From the NCBI GenBank assembly GCA_902463835.1, contig CABQGZ010000061.1:1-10976 (forward strand): a stretch of DNA of 10,976 bases, in the 5' to 3' direction. The stretch comes from an uncultured Lachnospiraceae bacterium (GTDB taxonomy: Bacteria; Bacillota; Clostridia; Lachnospirales; Lachnospiraceae). Position 1 is the first letter of the stretch. Each line of letters opens with the position of its first letter. The notes under the pieces are model-generated. The model saw only the letters and a list, made by a program, of their open reading frames with translations. It was not told the origin of the DNA and made no database searches. Of this stretch, positions 7,030 to 10,976 are shown piece after piece. The translations under genes and the position numbers were made by a program.

Positions 7030-7752
7030 ATGGCAATGCAGATTCAAGGAAACCCTAAAGGATACCTTGATGCCATACGGCAAGGCCAAGGAAATTATGA
7101 TCATTCTGGCGCTGACTACGCAGAGCGGGTGAAGGAAAAACTGGCCGCTGAGAGGGCGGAAAAGGCAAAGGAGGCAGAGAAGGCAGAAAAGGCTGCAGAG
7201 GAGAAAAACTCGGGCAGGCTGTCCGAACCAAAGGACGAGTACATCGGCAGTGAAAAATCGGGGCAAAAGCCTACGGGACTGTACCGGGTAGGCCAGGACG
7301 AGAGCGGCAACCGGAAAATCTTTTTTGATGACCCAAAAGCTGGCCATGCAAAGGAACAGGATGACCGTTCCGAGAAAAGCGAAAATGGCAAAGCACCGAA
7401 GGTATACCCATCCGGGCATCCCGTAATGCAGGCCCCTGACGGGGCGGGCGGGCGGCCCTCCGCTAAGGGAGGCGGGGGCAGACAGGGGGAAACGGCGGGG
7501 GGAAGAGTCCGCAATACGGATAAGGTTGACAGGGAGATCAAGAAGCTGAAAGAGAAAAAGCAGCAGTTGGAACAGCAGCTCCAGTCTGCTTCCGGAGATG
7601 AAACGCCCTTCGGGCATCCCTTTATGCCATCTGGCAATTATAAGGAAAACAAAATCCGGGAGTTGGAGAAAAAGCTGGCACAGGTAGAAAATGAGTTAAG
7701 CCAGAAAGACAATGATACATACAGGCGGCAGAATGCTTCTGTATCAGAATAA
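7030..7752 (+). CDS. Charged coiled-coil protein of unknown function, FlxA-like C terminus
   Basis: I do not recognise a defined function. The 240-residue product has no signal peptide or membrane helix and contains no Cys or Trp. Order: N-terminal segment (1-30); Ala/Lys/Glu helix likely to form a coiled coil (30-60); a conserved-looking block with KDEYIGSEKSGQKPTGLYRV (68-87) and KIFFDDP (96-102); a Gly-rich low-complexity stretch (137-160); and two further heptad-like helices (165-187, 205-228). A GHPxM motif occurs twice, at 129-133 and 195-199. Comparable proteins are, from memory, common in Lachnospiraceae as hypothetical or FlxA-like proteins, FlxA itself being a flagellum-regulon coiled-coil protein. 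Lack of Cys and Trp is also common in flagellar-exported proteins, but no flagellar gene is in the window. It follows the kinase gene by 126 bases and ends before a strong terminator, so it may share the two-component transcript. The start is set by AAGGAGG. Confidence 0.85.
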   Translation: MAMQIQGNPKGYLDAIRQGQGNYDHSGADYAERVKEKLAAERAEKAKEAEKAEKAAEEKNSGRLSEPKDEYIGSEKSGQKPTGLYRVGQDESGNRKIFFDDPKAGHAKEQDDRSEKSENGKAPKVYPSGHPVMQAPDGAGGRPSAKGGGGRQGETAGGRVRNTDKVDREIKKLKEKKQQLEQQLQSASGDETPFGHPFMPSGNYKENKIRELEKKLAQVENELSQKDNDTYRRQNASVSE

Positions 7753-7780
7753 AAGGGATTTAAGTTTTTAGTGTGGTATC

Positions 7781-7826
7781 AATACCGGAAGACGGTGGCA
7801 AATGCGCACTGTTTTCCGGTATTTTT
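7781..7826 (+). terminator. Intrinsic terminator after the 240-residue protein gene
   Basis: AATACCGGAA (7781-7790) pairs perfectly with TTCCGGTATT (7814-7823). The stem extends inward by seven more pairs, two of them G-T, to GACGGTG/CACTGTT, with a short loop, and a TTTTT run ends at 7826. It closes the transcript coming from upstream and separates it from the next gene. Confidence 0.85.
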
Positions 7827-7856
7827 GGAATGACGGCATCATTCATAACAATACAT

Positions 7857-7888
7857 TACAATAAAATCTTCTTTTAGATTTTATTGTA
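7857..7888. repeat. Perfect 13-bp inverted repeat, AT-rich
   Basis: TACAATAAAATCT (7857-7869) and AGATTTTATTGTA (7876-7888) are exact reverse complements around a six-base loop, TCTTTT. It sits 80 bases before the next coding start. It could be an operator, an mRNA hairpin or part of a dispersed repeat. As a stem it is AT-rich and is not followed by a T-run. Confidence 0.7.
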
Positions 7889-7918
7889 GAAGACTCGCGA
7901 AGCGTGGATTCTATTGTA
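7876..7918 (+). repeat. Partial tandem repeat, 30-bp period
   Basis: AGATTTTATTGTA (7876-7888) recurs as GGATTCTATTGTA (7906-7918), 11 of 13 identical and exactly 30 bases on. Between them is GAAGACTCGCGAAGCGT with the small dyad CGC-GAA-GCG. This looks like one 30-base unit followed by the start of a second, or a cluster of operator-like sites together with the reverse copy at 7857-7869. Confidence 0.5.
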
Positions 7919-7954
7919 TGGGTTTCTTAGAAAGGATTATGTCAGGAAAAATTC

Positions 7955-7961
7955 AGGAGGG
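7955..7961 (+). promoter_or_regulatory. Ribosome binding site fixing the start at 7968
   Basis: AGGAGGG ends seven bases before ATG 7968. The same frame is open back to a TTG at 7914, but that start has no ribosome binding site and would translate the repeat, so 7968 is preferred. Confidence 0.8.
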
Positions 7962-7967
7962 ACAATT

Positions 7968-8471
7968 ATGCATACGAAAACAATGGAAGGCCTTGCAGGA
8001 GCAAGTACGAATATGAAGTTACTGAATACACCCTTCCGTGTGTATAAAGACGCAGAGCGGAGAGGTGATACAGCCGTCATGGAGCGGGCGATGGGGTATG
8101 TCGGGGACTTTGCAGAGAAAGCAGAGGACTATCAAAAGAAAGCAGAAAAAGGAATGAAGGAGGACGCAAAGGAAGCGAGGGAAAAAGTGAAGACGGAGCA
8201 GGAAAACGCCATCAGGAAGCGCAAGGAAGAGCGCGAGGAGCTGGAAAAGAGGATAGCGGAAAGCCGGAATGAGGATACAGATACCGTAAGCATCAGTGAA
8301 AGTGGAAAGGCCGCATTGGACAAGAAGACGGATTCGGTTCAGACTGGTGCAGACAATGGCGTATCTATCGAAGAAACAGCGGATGCTGTTAAGACAGAGC
8401 CTGTAATCTATACGAAAACCGGAGAAGCATTAAAACCGGAATCCGGTACGAACCTTTCTGTTTCGGCATAG
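7968..8471 (+). CDS. Highly charged helical protein of unknown function, FlgM-like motif
   Basis: Function not recognised. The 167-residue product lacks a signal peptide, membrane helix, Cys and Trp. The N terminus (1-25, with GLAGASTNM and LLNTPFRVYK) is followed by a long Lys/Glu/Arg-rich helix (about 26-100), probably a coiled coil. Next comes DTDTVSISESGKAAL (103-117) and then an acidic, Ser/Thr/Val-rich, probably disordered tail containing EPVIYTKTGEA (144-154). The DxVxIS motif resembles the segment DKVEISSEA found in FlgM-type anti-sigma factors, which is a suggestive likeness and not proof of homology. From memory, close relatives are hypothetical proteins in Lachnospiraceae. The start at 7968 is chosen over the upstream TTG because of AGGAGGG. 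The gene stands alone after a terminator and a repeat-rich 140 bases and may have its own promoter there, though I could not identify convincing hexamers. It is likely related in function to the other Cys/Trp-free protein upstream. Confidence 0.82.
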   Translation: MHTKTMEGLAGASTNMKLLNTPFRVYKDAERRGDTAVMERAMGYVGDFAEKAEDYQKKAEKGMKEDAKEAREKVKTEQENAIRKRKEEREELEKRIAESRNEDTDTVSISESGKAALDKKTDSVQTGADNGVSIEETADAVKTEPVIYTKTGEALKPESGTNLSVSA

Positions 8472-8484
8472 GGATCAATACGTT

Positions 8485-8496
8485 AGGCTGCAGCCT
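8485..8496. repeat. Perfect 12-bp palindrome
   Basis: AGGCTGCAGCCT is its own reverse complement and lies 15 bases before the ATG at 8512. It has no loop, so it is better suited to dimeric protein binding than to an RNA hairpin. It could be an operator or chance. Confidence 0.35.
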
Positions 8497-8511
8497 TGGA
8501 AAGGAAATAAA

Positions 8512-8913
8512 ATGAATAAGAAAAAATGGATCCGTATTGTGTCGATTTATTCGGTGATATATACAGCAATTACATTATTGAGCAGCGTTTTGTATCTTTG
8601 TAACGGCGTATATGAAGACCCAAGCGGTAACGGGCACGAATTAGACAGGGCTATTATTCTCCTGATCGGGATAGCAGCATTTGAGTTATGCACGAATCTG
8701 CCTGTTAAGCCTTTGGCTCTCAGATATTTGATTGCATATATTCCCTCTCAGCTGTTGGCGTTTGCCTATGTCTGGTTCAGCGGATTGCGGGAACCTTTGG
8801 CGAAAACAGCGTACAGGGATATCTGGATTAACTTTACGAGTCTTTTTATGCTGTTATGTATCATCAATACTGTCATTTATATTTTTAAGAAAAAGAGAGG
8901 AGAAAGGCAATGA
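8512..8913 (+). CDS. Small four-helix membrane protein (possibly DUF6608-like)
   Basis: A 133-residue integral membrane protein with a positive N terminus (MNKKKWIR), four predicted helices (about 8-30, 46-64, 70-90, 104-126) and a Lys/Arg-rich C terminus (FKKKRGERQ), so both ends should face the cytoplasm. The first extracellular loop is acidic (GVYEDPSGNGHELD). From memory it resembles small Firmicute membrane proteins grouped as DUF6608, or the DUF3021 type; neither has an established role, and I cannot choose between them. The start at 8512 has GGAAAGGA about eight bases upstream. Its stop overlaps the next start (ATGA at 8910-8913), which implies co-translation with the small soluble protein downstream. 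Confidence 0.82.
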   Translation: MNKKKWIRIVSIYSVIYTAITLLSSVLYLCNGVYEDPSGNGHELDRAIILLIGIAAFELCTNLPVKPLALRYLIAYIPSQLLAFAYVWFSGLREPLAKTAYRDIWINFTSLFMLLCIINTVIYIFKKKRGERQ

Positions 8914-9116
8914 GTAAATACAACACGTTATGGGAATATGTGAAGAAAAGCGGAATGGAATCATTTCAGCTGACCTTTGAGGAGATTCAGGAGATCGCAG
9001 GGATACCGATTGACCACTCTTTTCTGAAATATAAAAAAGAGCTTGCAGAATATGGCTGGCAGGTGGGGAAAATATCCATGAAAAAGCAGACAGTGAGTTT
9101 TCATAAGGTTGATTGA
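8910..9116 (+). CDS. Small DUF7662-like protein
   Basis: A 68-residue soluble protein without membrane helix. Its pattern is LWEYVKKSG near the N terminus, then LTFEEIQEIAGIPI (about residues 22-35), then YGWQVGKISMKKQTVSFHK (48-66). This matches what I recall of DUF7662, in which a TF-EIE segment is followed by an 'LP.SA' turn and a strand ending GW.V. Here the central part, which in many members carries a WW.N sequence, is shorter. The function of the family is not established; a small nucleic-acid-binding or restriction-associated role has been thought of for related domains but is not shown here. The start overlaps the preceding stop by four bases and has GAGAGGAG seven bases upstream, so translation is probably coupled to the membrane protein. 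Confidence 0.8.
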   Translation: MSKYNTLWEYVKKSGMESFQLTFEEIQEIAGIPIDHSFLKYKKELAEYGWQVGKISMKKQTVSFHKVD

Positions 9117-9175
9117 TAATTTCCGTGTTGTTAAGGAACGTGAGCGTAAAAAAGGAATAATAGGAGAAACGCAAA

Positions 9176-9424
9176 ATGGACTTATGGGAAAAATTCGGAA
9201 TGAGTGAAGGGATTGCCGAACTGTGGCAGGAACTGGGTATTAGCGCAGGAACGGCTATTGTTGTTTTGGCAGCATTGTATTTTGTAATCAAATGGGCGGT
9301 TAAAAATGGAATGATGGAAGCCTATAAGAAGATAGAAGAAAAAAGTGCACGGGATAATTTGAAAGCAGATAAAACAGTCAGTGATTTAAGGACTGAGGAC
9401 GAAGATATAAACGGGAAGGCTTGA
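9176..9424 (+). CDS. Small single-pass membrane protein of unknown function
   Basis: An 82-residue protein, not recognised with confidence. The N-terminal part (1-25, including LWEKFGM and LWQELGI) looks amphipathic. One transmembrane helix follows (about 27-45, TAIVVLAALYFVIKWAV), then a charged, hydrophilic tail (46-82) rich in Lys, Glu and Asp that should lie in the cytoplasm. AGGAG lies nine bases upstream of the ATG. The stop TGA at 9422-9424 overlaps the possible starts of the next gene. Size and layout fit small helper or regulator proteins of membrane complexes, but nothing in the sequence names a partner. Confidence 0.72.
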   Translation: MDLWEKFGMSEGIAELWQELGISAGTAIVVLAALYFVIKWAVKNGMMEAYKKIEEKSARDNLKADKTVSDLRTEDEDINGKA

Positions 9425-9702
9425 TGGCTGTAAAGGATTGCGGGAATCTCATGGGGGCTTGTTCTATGTTAAAGAAGCTGAACGGAGTTTTAAATATACT
9501 GATCATTTCATTGATTGGGGCTTTTGCAGGGCATGCAATCTATGTATGTCTGGATTACAGGATACATCCCCAGGTTTATGCTATGCAGCCGGCGCCATGG
9601 TACACAGGTATTTTGTATTATGGCATATATACGGTTGCCCCTTTGATAATAGCCATTATCATAAAGCTGATTCTTTGTAGAAAGTTAAAACAGCAAAAGT
9701 AA
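9424..9702 (+). CDS. Small two-helix membrane protein of unknown function
   Basis: The conserved-looking part begins MLKKLNGVLNILI, encoded from ATG 9466 (78 residues, GGGGG eight bases upstream). ATG 9424 overlaps the previous stop as TGATG and adds 14 residues; TTG 9421 adds one more. I list 9424 because of the overlap and the GGAAGG before it, but 9466 is at least as likely since the added residues do not look like part of the membrane protein. Counted from 9466, there are two transmembrane helices (about 8-28 and 45-68), an extracellular loop with YRIHPQVYAMQPAPWY between them, and a basic C terminus (RKLKQQK). From memory, similar proteins occur in Lachnospiraceae as hypothetical proteins. 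No function can be assigned. Confidence 0.72.
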   Translation: MAVKDCGNLMGACSMLKKLNGVLNILIISLIGAFAGHAIYVCLDYRIHPQVYAMQPAPWYTGILYYGIYTVAPLIIAIIIKLILCRKLKQQK

Positions 9703-9726
9703 AAAATTAGAATCGGGATTTGTATC

Positions 9727-9732
9727 GGAGGG
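9727..9732 (+). promoter_or_regulatory. Ribosome binding site of the nucleotidyltransferase gene
   Basis: GGAGGG lies seven bases before ATG 9740 and decides that start. Confidence 0.75.
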
Positions 9733-9739
9733 ACTTGGA

Positions 9740-10792
9740 ATGAATGATAGGAACGAAAAAATGATAGACGCTATCATAAAAAAGGCGGAAGCTCTGTGCC
9801 CCGATTCCCTGGCACTGATTGGTGTGTATGGTTCGGTGATTACCGGAGATGAGTACGAAAAATCCGATCTTGATTTGATGATACTGATCAATGACGAAAA
9901 TGGACAGGTTCTGGCTGACGGCTTTATTATAGATGATGTCGGTATAGGATATGACCTTTATTGTACCAACTGGGATATGCTTGAAAATGATGCGCAGTGC
10001 GACCATGCACATTTATCCAAACTATTCGACTCGGTGATTGTCTATTGCAAAGATAAAAGCGCATTGAAAAGACTGAATGAGATTAGAAGAAAGGCGGCAG
10101 AGCTTCTTGCATCGAACAGGCGATATGAGAAGGCAGACCAGGCGTATGGCGATGCAAAAAAGATGCTTGCAGAGGTATATCTCGCACAGTCTTTGTCAAA
10201 AGCCAGAAGCTGTGCAGGGGCGGCTATTGAGTTGATAGAAAATGCTGTTATGCTGCATAACGGACGGTATTTCAGAAAAGGAACGAAAAGGGCTTTGGAT
10301 GAGCTGAAGCAGCTTGGACTTCCTTTTAATCTTGAAACCGGGATTCTTGCCGTCATTCAGGCAGAAACAGTGGAAAAGATACGGGCAGAGCTGACGGAAG
10401 TTTTCGTTTTGGCAGACGGGTATCTGCAGGTTCCGAAGAAAAAGGAACTCCCTTCTGCAGAAAATCTGCGTGGAACGTATGAGGAAATGTATTCTAATTG
10501 GAAAAACAAAATGGCCGAGGCGGCAGGCAGAGACGATGTGTATTCTTCCTTTATGAATTTATTGTCTTTACAGTGGATGTTTTATGAGATCACAGAAAGT
10601 ATAGCAGTGGATGGCTTTGAAATTATGGACAAATTTAACCCCAAAAATCTGGAGGAGAATGCGGATGTCTTCGATCAGGCTCTGAATAAGTATCTTGCAG
10701 AATATGAAAAAGTGGGAATTCGTCCAAAGCATTTTGAGAGCATGACAGAATTTATTGAGAGTTGCAGCAAAGAAATTTCTGAAGAAATATAA
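9740..10792 (+). CDS. Nucleotidyltransferase-domain protein (aminoglycoside adenylyltransferase-like fold)
   Basis: A soluble 350-residue protein with an N-terminal polymerase-beta-type nucleotidyltransferase domain. The catalytic signature is GVYGSVITGDEYEKSDLDLMI: G31-S32 for nucleotide binding, then D43 and D45 as metal ligands, and D72 (in GYDLYCTNWD) is a candidate third carboxylate. The rest (about 110-350) is mostly helical, as in the helical bundle that follows the catalytic domain in kanamycin- and lincosamide-type nucleotidyltransferases, and is longer than in classic resistance enzymes. All active-site residues seem present, so it is probably active, transferring a nucleotide to a small molecule or protein. 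Antibiotic inactivation is one possibility; close similarity to a named resistance gene is not visible to me, so no symbol is given. GGAGGG sets the start. A GNAT acetyltransferase gene follows after 30 bases, another family rich in antibiotic-modifying enzymes. Confidence 0.85.
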   Translation: MNDRNEKMIDAIIKKAEALCPDSLALIGVYGSVITGDEYEKSDLDLMILINDENGQVLADGFIIDDVGIGYDLYCTNWDMLENDAQCDHAHLSKLFDSVIVYCKDKSALKRLNEIRRKAAELLASNRRYEKADQAYGDAKKMLAEVYLAQSLSKARSCAGAAIELIENAVMLHNGRYFRKGTKRALDELKQLGLPFNLETGILAVIQAETVEKIRAELTEVFVLADGYLQVPKKKELPSAENLRGTYEEMYSNWKNKMAEAAGRDDVYSSFMNLLSLQWMFYEITESIAVDGFEIMDKFNPKNLEENADVFDQALNKYLAEYEKVGIRPKHFESMTEFIESCSKEISEEI

Positions 10793-10822
10793 AGAAAAAT
10801 CGGAATTTGCGAGGGAAAATGT

Positions 10823-10976
10823 ATGATTAGAATAAGGCCATATAAAGCTTCGGATGTAAATACAATATTATCATGGTGTCAGGATGAAAAAGTATTTTAT
10901 CAATGGACAGCAGGTATACTCGGTAATTATCCGATAACGCAAAAGGAATTTTGTTTTGTTGAATCTCTAATGCCGT
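10823..10976 (+). CDS. GNAT-family N-acetyltransferase, 3' partial
   Basis: An open frame runs from ATG 10823 to the window edge (51 codons, no stop). The N terminus MIRIRPYKASDVNTILSW is the typical first strand and helix of GNAT acetyltransferases of the RimI/RimJ kind, followed by DEKVFYQWTAG and YPIT, as in Clostridial members. The acetyl-CoA binding motif lies beyond the window. GAGGG (10811-10815) is seven bases before the ATG; the ATG four bases earlier (10819) meets a stop after three codons and is not the start. The enzyme would transfer an acetyl group to an amine of unknown identity. It sits 30 bases after the nucleotidyltransferase gene, probably on the same transcript. Confidence 0.75.
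   Translation, partial: MIRIRPYKASDVNTILSWCQDEKVFYQWTAGILGNYPITQKEFCFVESLMP

Noticed and set aside
7006..7617. 203-codon open frame on the minus strand, and a 173-codon one at 7116-7637
   Set aside because: Both lie opposite the Lys/Glu- and Gly-rich coding sequence at 7030-7752, give Ser/Phe/Leu-rich low-complexity products and lack ribosome binding sites. They are shadows of biased composition.
7914..7967. TTG 7914 as the start of the 167-residue protein gene
   Set aside because: No ribosome binding site, and it would begin inside the repeat. ATG 7968 has AGGAGGG at ideal spacing.
9438..9680. Alternative + strand frame overlapping the two-helix membrane protein gene, and a similar one at 8732-8917
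   Set aside because: Both are out of frame with genes that have membrane helices and better ribosome binding sites, and show no family pattern.

Overview
The window looks like chromosomal DNA of a Firmicute of the Lachnospiraceae / Clostridium cluster XIVa type. The reasons are strong AGGAGG-type ribosome binding sites, occasional TTG starts, moderate GC content, and a gene set (MacB-like FtsX permeases, LytTR regulator, GHKL kinase, lysine/glutamate-rich small proteins) typical of gut clostridia. This is judged from gene content and memory of the families, not from a database search. All genes found lie on the + strand.

Bases 1-6903 form a transport and signalling module. Two tandem FtsX/MacB-type ABC permeases (the first cut at its 5' end by the window edge) are followed by a LytTR response regulator and a GHKL sensor kinase of the AgrC/HPK10 kind. 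No ATPase gene lies in the window; the partner would be expected just upstream. The 141-base gap before the regulator holds a candidate promoter, a pair of 13-base direct repeats exactly 21 bases apart (the geometry of LytTR binding sites) and a leader hairpin. This suggests that the two-component pair has its own, perhaps autoregulated, promoter. The likely role is sensing and removing or exporting a peptide or other membrane-active compound; the ligand is unknown and no pheromone gene is visible.

Bases 6904-8471 hold two genes of unknown function. Their products are highly charged, rich in coiled coil, free of Cys and Trp, and lack signal peptides. The first (7030-7752) follows two tandem stem-loops and ends at a strong intrinsic terminator. 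The second (7968-8471) is preceded by an AT-rich inverted repeat whose arm recurs 30 bases downstream. The second protein carries a motif resembling the FlgM family, and the C-terminal coiled coils of the first resemble FlxA-like proteins. A link to flagellar-type export is only a hypothesis.

Bases 8512-10976 are a run of closely spaced small genes. They encode a four-helix membrane protein, a small DUF7662-like protein whose start overlaps the previous stop (ATGA), a one-helix membrane protein, a two-helix membrane protein, a nucleotidyltransferase-fold protein related in its active site to aminoglycoside adenylyltransferases, and the start of a GNAT acetyltransferase cut by the window edge. 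No terminator was found among them, so they may be one transcript. No rRNA, tRNA, CRISPR array, transposase or phage gene was seen.
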